Shown: piece after piece, positions 35,163 through 46,288 of the stretch
Position numbering within the stretch: the first letter of the stretch is position 1
Layout of the letters: each line of letters starts with the position of its first letter
Position numbers and translations under genes: made by a program
Notes under the pieces: generated by a model
What the model was told of the DNA's origin: nothing
Database searches by the model: none
What the model saw: only the letters and a program-made list of their open reading frames with translations
Assembly: GCA_963930655.1 (NCBI GenBank)
Contig: OZ005600.1
Location: 2,979,501 to 3,043,500, forward strand
Length of the DNA: 64,000 nt
Reading direction: 5' to 3'
Origin: Myrica gale
Lineage: Eukaryota > Streptophyta > Magnoliopsida > Fagales > Myricaceae

Positions 35163-35415
35163 ACAACTCTTTAGATTTTTTTTTATAACGTGGAAATCCC
35201 CCAAAGTCGGACCCGTTTGGCCCAACTCTGAAGTACAAACCACAGCCCACTGGACTGACCCCACAACCCAGGGAGCAGATAAGTCAAGAACTCGTCCAGC
35301 AGTAGGAAAATCCATCCCACACCCTTGAGACTCGAACTTGGTACGTCGAGCCCCAAGGAGGATGTCTCTCCTAACCACTGAGCTATCGCCCTTGGGGGTA
35401 CAATCTTTAGATTTT
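35163..35415 (-). mobile_element. tRNA-derived SINE with target-site duplication
   Basis: The body is 35180-35399, read leftward. The 5' head resembles a tRNA: GATAGCTCAGTGGTTAGG (pol III A box) and, about 35 bases on, GTTCGAGTCTC (B box). The 3' end runs into TTATAAAAAAAA. It is flanked by near-identical direct repeats: ACAACTCTTTAGATTTT at 35163-35179 and ACAATCTTTAGATTTT at 35400-35415. Internal pol III promoter, A-rich tail and ~16-bp duplication together define a SINE. It sits sense to the F-box gene in its leader intron. Confidence 0.85.
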
Positions 35416-35653
35416 AACATTCCAATAATTCTTACGCTACTTATTTGGTGTACCCAAAATTGAGGAGATCACAAACAAGTGATTCACATTGCCACATTCC
35501 TTGTCTCGAGGTCTATAATGACATGCATAGTTGGCATGTCATGTATATAAGAATTTCAAGCTCTGGCAGCTATAAATAACACCAGAAAAAAATAACTTCT
35601 TTAACCACTGGAAGTAACATATAACTATATTAGTGCAATGAAACACGTTGATC

Positions 35654-36110
35654 TTTATTTTTTCTTTTGATAAGTAAGCCAATCTTATTAAAGAGAAGAA
35701 AAATAAAGAGCAAAAAACAACGGAGTCAACAGTACAAGAGATTATACTGAAAGCCCCCAACAACCCAACAACACAGGTCCCCCCCAAAAAAAAAACACGA
35801 CATCAGGACAAGCAACAGAAGTTCATCTCCCTCCCAAAAACCACCAAACAAAACAAAACACCCACAACCCTCTAGCCACTTGGCAAAGCACGAAGAAATG
35901 AAGACTCCCCCTCGCAATTACACAAGAAGCACCAAACACGCAAGAAAAGCCCCGCCTCCTTAAGATGACAAAGTCAAACAACTCCCATGGGCAACCTCGA
36001 CCATCGTTCCCCCAAACCCCACCTCCCATGAATCCCTCCTGACAGTCCAACTCAAGAAGCCCGCCCTTTGATCTTAGTTTTCCTAGCAAACGAAGAAGAC
36101 CCCTCATAGT
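35654..36110 (-). mobile_element. Truncated L1-type LINE, 3' end
   Basis: Read leftward, this carries the typical tail of plant L1 elements: GGGGGCTTTCAGTATAATCT, CTCTTGTACTG, TTTAATAAGATTGG and CTTACTTATCAAAAG followed by A/T. The 5' part is open in one frame but shows no clear reverse-transcriptase motif, as expected of a 5'-truncated insertion. The 5' limit is approximate. Confidence 0.6.
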
Positions 36111-36720
36111 TAATCGAAGAATTTAATCCCTGCAACTCCCTTATTGCCACCATAACAAAAAACTACAGTCCAAATAAATATAAGGACTGCCGATCATATT
36201 TTCATTTGCTATTCCTCAGAATTTTCTAAGTCGAATATTTGGGAATTTACTAATCCCAACATTAGTCTGAGATAAATCTAATCTCGTAAACATCCAACAA
36301 GAAAAAAGCACCGTCAAAATGAAGCAACTGAGGCAAGACACAACAAAAATCTCAACTTGTAAAACACAAATGGAAATATCGTCAATTTCAAGAGTCAACA
36401 TAAACAGAAATTCGATTCGATGAAATCTCCGGCAGAACTTAGAAACCCTAAATTACTTGATCCCTACAAAATTGAAAACTGCAGAGAGAAGGTCAAACCT
36501 TGATGTAAGAAGATGGCGAAAAAAACTTGAGAACTGAGCTATAGAGATCGAAAGCGAAGCAAGAGAGAAAATAAACTAGGGTCTTCAAGGAGGTTTTTGA
36601 AACTTTAGTCGCGGGCTGAACCGGTAAAAAACCCTAGAGTTGATCGGAGCCTCAGACGGAGAGCGAAACAGAGAGAGAAGACTCGGAGAGCGAGAAAAAA
36701 GAGACTAGCAGGCCGGGGAG

Positions 36721-37941
36721 AGGAAGGATTGAGCAACAACGCAGACATCAGGACAAGCACGTAGAGTTCTTTACAATTTATTTTTGTTGATGCAATTTGG
36801 AAGAGAAATTATACTATATTAATAGTCTCCTAATTTCAAGATACAATTCGAGTGAGTGAAGAATTATAAAGGATTCTAATAAATAATTTTCCTAAGAATT
36901 AAGGTTGTATTTGTGATACAATTTTAGGATGAATATAATTTTAAGTATGAAAGTTAGTAAAAAAAGGATGAGATAATAAAAAAGTTAGTGAAAATATTAA
37001 AAAAATTATAAAAGTAACCGAAAAAGTGAACAAATTTAGAGAAGTCGGTGAAAATATAAGGAAATAAAAATTTATTATTTTATGCAACTTTATGTTTATT
37101 TTTAGAAAATTTTAAGAATGTTAAATATGATGTAAATATTTAGGTAATATTTGAGCTTTATTGATATGCGTGTAGAAAATATTGACTTATATTAATGTGG
37201 GTAAAAAAATAATATTAAAATTTATTAATATTTGTGTATGAATAATATTAAAATTATAATGTTAAAAAATTAGATGCAAATTCTAAAAATTTTTCTCAAA
37301 ACAGACATATTAGACCCCTAGACCCAGCAACTGGGTTACGCAAAATGTTATAGAAGCAAAATTAGCAACTGCTCTGATACTTGTTCTAGCCATTCGATCC
37401 AGGCACCAAGCCCTAGTCTAACTAGTCCAAGCTAGAAGGATCGCAAGTAAGTCGAGAGGTCCAAACTATGGCCCAGTAATTCCAAGGGAGTTTTCGTGCG
37501 TATAATAGTGCAGATTATCTGGATGGACCAGCCCAAAGTTGTTGCTCTTGGGCTTAGTCCTGTGCCGAAACAACTACTGAAGTTTTGAAAACAATATCGC
37601 GCCTAGAAAAAAAACAATATCGCAGAAGTCCCCAGTTTGTTTATTGATTTTTAACGAAAGTCAAAACAGAAGAAAGAAGAATCGAAACTATAACCATAAA
37701 AAACTGAAAAACAGAATGGTAAAAGAAAAGCAGCAACCCATTTGCCAGGAGTGGTTCACGTTAGACAAAACAAGTGGGTCATGGGCTCGCAACGGGAATC
37801 GAGTCGAGCGATCCTGATCCATGACGATCGTGGCAGCTTCTGCCGACAAAACAAGAGGAATAAAGCGAGGGAATCTGCACATGATTCACGCAGCTCAAAC
37901 TCTACGGAAAAGAGAGTGCCGATGAGAACCAAATAAAAAAA
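36721..37941. other. AT-rich spacer with MITE-like remnants
   Basis: No gene. From about 36905 to 37310 the sequence is nearly all A/T, with GTTAGTGAAAAT and TTAGTAAAAA phrases and an end TTTTTCTCAAAACAGACAT resembling MITE termini elsewhere in the window. From 37320 to 37900 it is mixed spacer with no recognised feature. Confidence 0.4.
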
Positions 37942-38583
37942 AGGCTTAAATGCACTATAGGTCCCTGTGGTATCACTTTATTATAAATTGGTCCCTGTGG
38001 TATGAGTTTGTACTGATTAGTCCCTGAGGTAATCATCTTGTAACAAATTGGTCCTCCCGTTAGATTTCCGTCGACCCACTTAACAGCCGAAGTTGACGTG
38101 TATTATTTTCCGCGTATGCACCAATGAAAGAGCACCAACAGAGGACAGACCGAGCATCCCGAGCACAGACCGAGCCCCGGCATCCCGAGCAGTCTGAGCA
38201 ACACCAGCTCGAGCATCCCGAGCACAAGCAGCTTGGCCTGCTCGGGATACTGGTACATGCGGCATCATATGCACCAATGAAAGAGCACCAACAAAGGATA
38301 GACAGAGCATCCCGAGCACAGACCGAGCCCTGGCAGCCCGAGCATCCTGAGCACAAGCAACTCAGCCTGCTCGCCTCTCGACATGCGGCATCACCCCATT
38401 CGTTGATGACGTTAGATTTTTTGATATGTCAGCTTCAACAGTTAAGTGAGTCGACAAAAATCTAACGGGAAGACCAATTTGTTACAAGATGCTTACCCCA
38501 GGGACTAGTTAGTACAAACTCATACCACAGGGACCAATTTGTAAAAATGTGATACCACAGGGACTTACAATGCATTTAAGCCT
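37942..38583. mobile_element. Foldback element with a repeat-filled loop
   Basis: Inverted arms of about 150 bp. The left starts AGGCTTAAATGCACTATAGG then TCCCTGTGGTATCAC; the right ends with the inverse, GTGATACCACAGGGA then ATGCATTTAAGCCT. The arms also share GTTACAAGATG- and GTCGACTCACTTAA-type text. The loop holds two direct repeats, 38115-38266 and 38268-38393, described separately. No transposase. Confidence 0.7.
38115..38393. repeat. Two direct repeats built of CATCCCGAGCAC units
   Basis: Copy A 38115-38266 and copy B 38268-38393 both begin TATGCACCAATGAAAGAGC and end ACATGCGGCATCA. Inside, the unit CATCCCGAGCAC or close variants occurs several times, and its inverse GCTCGGGAT occurs near 38241. 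Copy B has lost about 25 bases relative to A. GC content is far above the surrounding sequence. Confidence 0.8.
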
Positions 38584-40688
38584 AAAAAAGATTAGTTATA
38601 TCACGTCTGTTCCAAACTCGTAGCAGCGACCTTCATTATCTCTTAATCCAAAAGGTACTTCTTTTCAGAAAGGCCTTCGCCATCTTGTCTCTTGCTTCCG
38701 CAAATGTTTTCGAAGGGGGGTAAGTAATCCTGCAGAGTTGCTCAAAATTTGAAGTGCCTTCCTAGTGTTCGTTAGAATATCTCTCTACAATCTCTCACCT
38801 TTTCTGCTTAGATTCAAAACAGACCACGTAAGTTAAACAAGATGTTAACTTTTAATTTTCAACGTGAAAAACAAAAGGATTAATTACTGATACACGTAGT
38901 ATTAACTTTTAATAAATCAATTTAGAAAGTACAACTTTAAACGTGACGATTTATATGGTTTATTCTTTAGATATACAGATTATTCGTTAGTTGATTAACT
39001 TTTAATGGATGAAAAGCACTCTACGTGCAACAAATGGAACACATGTATTATCATGTTCAAAATTGTGTCATAAAGCCTGATTTATTAAAAGTAAATATCA
39101 CATCGACTTCAGCTATAATTAAGTCAAAACAAGACAACTTGTGGAGTTAAATATAATATAAAGAATGAAGTCACATGCAGTACATACACATGTCACACAT
39201 GCCGGATTGAGATAGGTTGAAATTCAAGTGTAAACATGTGCGTGAAATCAGGTAAATCTAGGTGGATAGGGTTATTAATTATGTATTGATTAAGTAATTG
39301 TAGGAGTAGGAAATAATTTAAATGAAGTGGTTGTGTAAGGGGGAGGGGGGGAAGAGAGCAAAAGGGGCTGCCACTCGTTCAGTTCCGTGCAGGGAATGTG
39401 CAGAACATGCTGTACATTTCGTGCTGCCTCGCTGTCTCTCCTTTGTCACATGCATTCCCTCCTTAAAGCTACACTCCAAGGGCAAGACCCCTCCCATGCA
39501 TGTGCTTCCCCATGTGCTCTCTCTATCTCTTCCAATAAGGCTTTTCTACCTTGCTGGCCCGTATGGTCCTCACATGCACCATTTAGGGAAGTCACAGCCC
39601 CCCCAGTACAACTAGCCTGCAACCCTCTTTTTGCGCAATTGACTTACTTACCCTCTGCCTATTAAATTACTAATATCTAGACTACCCTATAAGCTGAAGG
39701 AGAGCTTTGTGTTTGCTTTGGATCATCCAAAATTATCATTCTTTTTTGCTACGTGTCCCCCTTCTCTATCTTCTGTTTTTTTTTTGACTCAACTGGTTTG
39801 TCCGTAATCAGACAGAGTCGCGCATGAAATGTTAAACCCCAGTTTACAAAATCTTTTATTCGTTTTCCGGAATTGTGCATGATTCAGAGGGTATTGCTGG
39901 AATAAGGAATTTAAGGTCCCGGATTTCACATGTGCAATCACAGAGGGGCAGGCTTTCTACCTTCGTGGCTCGCAAGTTGTGCCCTGATCTCCCTCCCGCT
40001 CCATCTTTTCAACTGAGATCCGAAATTGGTGTCCTCTCAGGCGTCGGACTCTTCTTACACAATACAGAGAGGTGTCGGTATATTTTTGTAGGGCCTGTTC
40101 CACCAAAAATTGGGTCCTAATTGTTCGTGAACTCTATGATCACTGGGTTCGGATGTCCCAGGGCCATGGGAAGAGGAAAACTATTTAGGACATTAATAAA
40201 ACCGACAACGACACTGCTTAAATTTGCATCGTTTTTGTTTTGACTTCTAAGAAGTCAAATTAACAACCAAGAGTTATTTCTTCCAATTAAGATACAAGTC
40301 TCGACTTAGGTGATGTTAGGTTATAAAAATTCTTAAAAAATTTGTTGGCGTCAATATTTAAGTAGATTGTAGTTTTATTGATTTTTGTAAAAAATTAGTG
40401 AATTTTTTAAAATATATTTGATTTAAATTAATTTTTATTAGAGTTTGTAAAAAAAGTGTAGAGATGATTTGATATAATTTTTAATAAAAAATAAAGAAAG
40501 AGAATATTTGTTTAAATTATTTTTTAAAAATATTATAATTTATGTGAAAAATTATTAATTTTGTATTTAATTTTTTGAGATTTTTAATGTTTGTTTGTAA
40601 AATTTTTTAAGACCTGGTTTAGCAATTTCTCTTTTTTATTTTATTTTCATTTTCGTCTTTTTTTCTGCGTCAACAAGTTTTTTTTAAC
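38584..40688. other. Spacer with no recognised gene
   Basis: AT-rich except for a G-run then C/T-rich block at about 39340-39620. That block has open frames on + but no start context, splice pattern or family resemblance. A further AT-rich, possibly transposon-derived stretch lies at 40316-40625. Confidence 0.4.
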
Positions 40689-40911
40689 GGGCATTTGTTG
40701 CCCGAAATGTTGGGCAATATTTGGGGCATATTAAAAAAATTATATTATAATATTTTTTTAATTCAAATAATTATTTCTTATTATAATATTCATTCAAATC
40801 TTATTTCTCCTCATTTTTTCACCAATTTTTATAAAATATCTTCACTTTTTCATTAATCTCAATATTCCAATATTTTTACCGCCCAAAATTTTCACATACA
40901 AATACCTCCTA
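40689..40911. mobile_element. MITE of the CCAAAATTTTGG group
   Basis: The left end is GGGCATTTGTTGCCCGAAAT then GTTGGGCAAT. The right end, inverted, is CCGCCCAAAATTTTC then ACAAATACCTCC. It contains TTTTTCACCAATTTTTATAA and CTTCACTTTTTCATTAAT, which recur in the copy at 46854-47426. No coding. Confidence 0.5.
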
Positions 40912-41175
40912 AATGTGAAATTCCTCTTTACAGTTTACAGGTAGCTTCCAGAAACTCATGTTTGGAATATTAACGTAACCCAAAAAGAAAAAGGAATAGA
41001 ATTATGGAAACAAAAGACTCATAACACGCGGAGAAACCCATGCATGGCATTTCCGTAAAAAAGGGCAATCCAACTGGCATTTTCTAATTTCCCCGTTACT
41101 TATAACCCGAGCAGGCGAGCCCTGTCTTCTTAACTTGTGACAATCACCTCTCTCTCTCTCTCATACACAGATGCA

Positions 41176-41499
41176 ATGAGCTCAACTCCAGATAAGCCCA
41201 AAAGTTTCCGGAGAAGAAAGAGAAGAGTAACAAGAAGAACCAGCTCAAGTAGACGGCTCCTAGCACGTTCTCGTAGAGCTCGGAGAAGCTGCTTCAACAA
41301 TGGTGGGGGCACGTGCTCCGAGGTATCAGAGAAGCTTGAGGCCCTCAAGAGCCTCATCCCTTCCCACTACGGCGAAATAGTAAAACCCGACCAGCTGTTC
41401 CAAGAAACTGCGGACTACATCGTTTTCTTGCGGACCCAGGTCGTGATCTTGCAGAGACTCGTTGAGTTATATGGGTCTAGTGGGGAAACAATGTTGTAA
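41176..41499 (+). CDS. Atypical bHLH transcription factor, UPBEAT1-like
   Basis: A single-exon gene of 107 residues. Residues 11-37 are extremely Arg/Lys-rich (RRRKRR, SRRLLARSRRARR). The helix-loop-helix is at about 47-98: EVSEKLEALKSLIP as helix 1, a short loop, then LFQETADYIVFLRTQVVILQ as helix 2. The basic region lacks the His-Glu-Arg pattern needed for E-box contact, so it belongs to the atypical class. The FRQTADYI-like helix 2 and the size fit UPBEAT1, a regulator of peroxidase genes and of the root transition zone in Arabidopsis (family knowledge). The ATG at 41176 is the first in frame; the frame is open further upstream without an ATG. The function here is inferred by class only. 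Confidence 0.8.
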   Translation: MSSTPDKPKSFRRRKRRVTRRTSSSRRLLARSRRARRSCFNNGGGTCSEVSEKLEALKSLIPSHYGEIVKPDQLFQETADYIVFLRTQVVILQRLVELYGSSGETML

Positions 41500-42442
41500 T
41501 GTCGTTTACTTTCAATGCTGGGGAAAAAAAAAAGAACATGAAAATAGAGAGCGTATCTCGGTATTCCTGGATTTTGCATCCTCTCTTTGGTGGGGGGATG
41601 AGGGGGAGAAAGTGTAGGAAAATAGGGAAGGAAAGTTAGAAACTTTGAAGCAATGGAAACATCTCAGGCTCAAGTGGTTGTTATCTTCTGAACTCTCAGG
41701 AGTCTTGATCTGGGCATCTAAATATGTTATTTCTTTGTCTCTTTTCCAGCCATTTTTTCTTCTTCTTCTTTTATGTAAGTGCTTTAATTTGATTTGGTAG
41801 TTAGAATGAGAAGATTGATGAAGAACTACGATACAGTTGCATATTTGCATTGACGTTTGAAAATTTCGTTGGGAATTTTCTTCCTGTTGGCTTGGTGAAG
41901 CGATCGAAATCGATCTCCTTTTGTCTCTAGGCAAAATGATTCTGCGTTATATTGGTTTATCATATGTATAATTGACTACAAATTTGTTCTATGGCTCTTT
42001 CTTTCCTTGGCAATTTTGTCATTCAATTGTATGTCCTGAGATTAGAAGATAGAAGTAATCTAAAGATGTTTCATCTCTGTCTTCTATCAAAACCAAGAGT
42101 GTCCACCTCTCTCTTCTTAGGTCGGAAAGAGTTGTTTTGAATCTAGGCCAGAGATTCGGAAGCTAAGCCATGTCAGTGGGACTGTGTGAGCATGGGTTGG
42201 AGACAGTCATTGTCATTGAGACTGCAACAAGGATGGTGCGCATATTCTGATATTTCAGACAAATACCTCAGTGAAATGGATGGTAGCAACCGTATATAGT
42301 TCTCCCTAATCTTGTGGCATGCTGTGTTGTGATGATAATGACGAACTTACTCAGCAGTCAAGCGACCCATGCACGTGCAAAAGCCTATTTTTAAGGGTGT
42401 TTGCCTGTGTGGGGGGTGCAAGATTTTCTTCGATCTCCCAAC
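41500..42442. other. Spacer and 3' UTR after the bHLH gene
   Basis: Likely holds the bHLH 3' UTR. No other gene seen on either strand. Confidence 0.45.
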
Positions 42443-44063
42443 GTTCGATCCACAGGCGGAGGGAGGGGGGGGGGCGAACCGGGGCCATTGCCCCGGTTGG
42501 CTCCCCCAAATATTTTTTTTTACATGCATTTTTTTTATTTTTTATTTATTTTTATTAGGTTTGCCCCCCTTGGCCAAATAAAAATTATGCTTGCCCCCCT
42601 TGCCTGCCTAGATTAATCAGCCTGCCCCCCCTTAAAACTCAAGCAGCCCAATACCTCAAAATCAAATTAAAAGAATAAGCAGAGAGATATTTATTTATGT
42701 CAAAACTTGAAATCCTACATTAACTTGTCGACGTTGTCATGAATTTTGCGACGAATATTTCATATACTTCTCCTGAGTCCTGATAATCGTTGTGTGTTGT
42801 AATCATTGAAATAAATGTTTTCACTATTCTAGTACTGTTTTTTTTTTGTTCTTTTGCTTTTTATGTTGGACTTGGTTGAGAATTTGGATATCACAAATAC
42901 TGAGATAGAGGGTGGTGTGCTCTTGTTGGATAAGTGATAATTCAATTATTCAAGTGTGTTGCGTGTCCATCTTTACTTACTAGAGAATCATTGGTTATAT
43001 CATTTTATTGTCACTATCATCATCTAATTTTACATGTCTGACTTCTCCACAATTTATGAAAATCCAAAGTTGAAGTAAGACACATTTTCATCTATCTTTT
43101 GTTTGTTTAGGTCTGATTTTTCATAGCCCATGAGATTAACTTGTTTTTAATTGTCTTTCTCTAAAGGTGAAACTTCTTTTCCATTGTAATTTGTGACGTT
43201 TGGATCAAGTTATAAATCTATTTCTTCAAAATTTTAGCCATTAATTTAGCCAGGTAATGGGCACTTTGAACTACGATTTTTCTGTTTTCTCATTTTGTAA
43301 GGGGAGTAGAATAGTTATTTGGATGTTAAAATTGAACTTTTTGTCCAATTTTTTTTTCTATTATCATTTACCAAGTATGTATTTCCTCCTTGCAATTTTG
43401 GGTTATTTTATTGTTGATAGAGATTCCACTATTGAGAAGCCCGTGTTCAATAGTACTGTCACACTAAAAAAAACTATAACAAGGGTGAGAAGTATTTTTA
43501 TGCCATTGGAACCTGGATTCTTTTTGAACTTTGGATAATTTGGCTTCTTTTTCCAATATTCTTCGTTTTGCTATTGTTTCTTTCAAGAATAATAGAAATA
43601 CAGTAATTGTTTATTTTTCTCATTTATGTGTTATGTTTTCTTTTTACATATCCCAACAAATTCAGCAGGACTTATTGAGCATAGGACACATCCTTTCTAA
43701 CAACAAAAATAAGTACTTCATTTATGGAAGTAAAAAGTTATATTGCTGAAAATATTTTATTTCATTTATGTGTTTTGTTTTACAAAGAATATATATATAT
43801 AAATGCTTTTGTTTGTGTGATTAGTTGATGCTCTATTGGTGTCTTGAACAACAAGAATTTAATCTTTAATGTCACCTCTCAGTATCAGCAAATAGTACGG
43901 TACGTGTATTTCAATATTTTTAGTGTTTTTAGTCCTTAATTTTTTTATTTATACTCTTAAGACTTTTTTTGCATTAAGTAGTAAAAAAAATTTTTTTTGT
44001 CATTTTTTCTTAAAAAGTTTGCCCCCCATTAATTGGGTTTCTGGCTCTGCCACTGGTTCGATC
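42443..44063. mobile_element. Non-autonomous hAT element with intact 8-bp target duplication
   Basis: The element spans 42451-44055 (1,605 bp), flanked by perfect GTTCGATC at 42443-42450 and 44056-44063. The left end is CACAGGCGGAGGGAGGGG. The right end is CTGGCTCTGCCACTG, whose inverse is CAGTGGCAGAGCCAG, so the termini match imperfectly. An 8-bp duplication with a CAG-N-GGC-GAGCCAG terminus is diagnostic of the hAT superfamily. Both subterminal regions carry GCCCCCC runs. The inside is T-rich with no transposase motif that I can recognise; short frames at 43257-43538 look random. Confidence 0.82.
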
Positions 44064-45595
44064 ATACCCAGCATGAAGATCGTGTGCCGATTTATGTGAT
44101 TGTGAACCAACGTTTTTTCCGTAAATATAATGATGAAAAACGCTTCAGGGACACCGTCCCGGAAAAGCTAAACTTTAACTGTTAATAAAACAAAATAGAT
44201 ATGTTTGAAAAAATACGCCATTTTTTTTTTCTCGAGACATTTTCACCCTCAACTTAAAGTTCCAAGTTTGAATAGCCAAGGGGAATATTTAAGGTTAAAG
44301 ATAGGTGGTCCAATCGTGTCAGATCGAACCATATGAAGATTTTTTTTTAAATGAATATAGTAAAATGATAAAGAGCCCTTAAATTAGCACAAGAAAGTGT
44401 TATCATTTAAGCTCCAAATGCTAGTTAGTTGGTTGCAATTTGTTGAAAAATATTCCAAATTATTGTTCCTACTCTGCTCAACACTCTAAACTATCCAAGT
44501 TCAGACTTCAGAGCTTCATACTCACTCTTTCAAGTTCTTGTTTGTGTAATCCCGTCTCTCTAGTCCCATCTATTTATAGTATCCGCATTAGGACGTCCAT
44601 GTCACGGTGATGGGCCGATGGCAGAGTGGAGTCGGTGGACGTCGGTATCTATCGTTCCACATCGTCCAAGTTAATAGATAGTGGGCTAAGTCTCTTTTGG
44701 GTTAACTGTTTGGGCTTCTACTCATAATTTATTGTATAGAAATGCGTCGTTAAATAAAAAGGCAAGTCATGGGCCAATTATTTGCACTGGCCCAGTTATT
44801 GATAATACCTGGGCGCACGACCCTAAGGAAAGGTCTGTTGGTCAGCTGAAGTCCTAGCTGGGACGGAGCTACGGGGGGCCTGAGCACTAGTATGGACCGG
44901 ACTTTCCTGTCGGATCAGATCATTTGAGCCGAGCCCATTGAGTTTCAAAATTCAGTTGTCCGATTTTAGCTGGACTCGTTCGTGCGTGGACCCATCAACA
45001 GAAATATTGGGCTTCAGTGCAGCCAACAAAACAAAATCTGTACAAGAAATCCCATATAAATTAACAACCCTTACTTCCAAGAAGTCCCATGCAACTAACA
45101 GTGTCACATACTTTCAAGAAATGAATCCTTCTAGGGAGGGAGCATCCAACTCGAATCTCAAATGATATTATCCAGATTTTATAAATTAAAACTTACAAAA
45201 AGGTGTGTATGGAAGTTTTAATTAAAATGATAACAGATATCTATCAAACTTATGGGCTTTCTCTAGAATGAAGAACCAGAGCTTGCACAGTCTTAACACC
45301 AGCTTTTTGTCTTTGCTTTTGCTGATAGACCTGTTAGTCAAACCTCCACCCAAAAAAGCACGTGGTCTTGTCACCCCTCCACACCCCCAATCTCTATCAC
45401 TCTGTGCAGACTCCAGTCAACTTTTCGTTGTAGTTTTAATATTTGCAGCACGTGTGGGCTTGTTGGGCTATATAAATGCCAGATATTCTGCTCTGCATGA
45501 AATATATATATAATTTACCTGAGGGCATAACGTAATATTTATATTTACAAAAAGGGTAAGAATATCAGCACTCACCACAAAAAAGAAAGAGCTAA
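44064..45595. other. Spacer with possible decayed LTR sequence
   Basis: No gene recognised. The stretch 44441-45000 begins TGTTGA and ends TCAACA, like an LTR, but no target duplication is visible. The rest is AT-rich. Confidence 0.35.
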
Positions 45596-46288
45596 GAGCA
45601 TTCCTAGTAGGTTCTCTATTCTAACATTTTGGTTAGAATAGAGAACCAATTTAACAAAAAAGTCAAAAAACACTCTTTAACAGCTTATCTATTTTAACAG
45701 TTTTTAGCTAAAAATTTTAACATGTGAACAGTGGTTCTCTATATTTAGATAACCACTGTTCACTTCTCTATAATAAAATATTAATATTTTTACTATTTTT
45801 TTCTTTTTCTTTCTCTTTTCTTAATATATTTTAGACTAAATAAAGACTAACTTAATACATTTTAAACTAAATAAAGACTAACTTAATACATTTTTAAAAA
45901 TATGATCGTTAAAATAAGATGACTATTTATAAATATGACCGTTAAGATAAGAAAATTTTTTAAAAATCTAATCGTTGAGATAAGATAAACTTAAAAAATG
46001 CCGAGCGTTAGGAAAAGACAAAATTAAAAAAATTCACCATTTTTAGGATAAGACAAATATTCAAAAATATAACCGTTACAATAAAAACGAATATTAAAAA
46101 ATATAAATGTTAGAGAAATAATAAAGAAATCTTTGAATAATAATATTTAAATAGAATAGTAAAAGTAGATGGTTAAAATAGAGAAGCTGCTGTGGGTGTT
46201 TTTAAAAAGTTGATAGTTAAAATAGAGAAGTGTACTTTTTGGTTAAAATAGAGAGCCAAATTTGAATAAGCTACTAGGAATGCTCTAA
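45593..46288. mobile_element. PIF/Harbinger-type MITE with TAA target duplication
   Basis: The element spans 45596-46285 (690 bp), with TAA at both 45593-45595 and 46286-46288. Termini are GAGCATTCCTAGTAG and its exact inverse CTACTAGGAATGCTC. Subterminal motifs TTCTCTATT and GGTTAGAATAGAGAAC recur in inverse. The middle has degenerate AT-rich repeats of the type AAATATGACCGTTA at intervals. A 3-bp TAA duplication fits PIF/Harbinger. No transposase. Confidence 0.78.

Larger units (their letters stand above)
34667..36720 (-). promoter_or_regulatory. F-box gene 5' UTR with a ~1.77-kb leader intron
   Basis: On the minus strand a good acceptor (CTGCTTTTAG before GCCCTCC) ends an intron at 34728. 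A donor (ATCAAG before GTTTGACC) begins it at 36498. The upstream leader exon would then be 36499 to about 36720, a purine-rich stretch. This is a model from splice signals only. Retroelements at 35180-35399 and 35654-36110 fall inside the intron, so they would be spliced out. Confidence 0.5.

Noticed and set aside
35823-36107. 94-codon minus-strand open frame as a gene
   Set aside because: It lies in the truncated L1 region inside a predicted leader intron and has no recognisable domain.
39385-39415. Stretch GCAGGGAATGTGCAGAACAT resembling a miR408 passenger strand
   Set aside because: Only about 16 of 22 positions fit my memory of it, and the partner strand with the mature miR408 sequence is not found downstream.
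42470-42616. Cys/Gly/Pro-rich open frames over the G-run
   Set aside because: They arise from the low-complexity GC-rich terminus of the hAT element.
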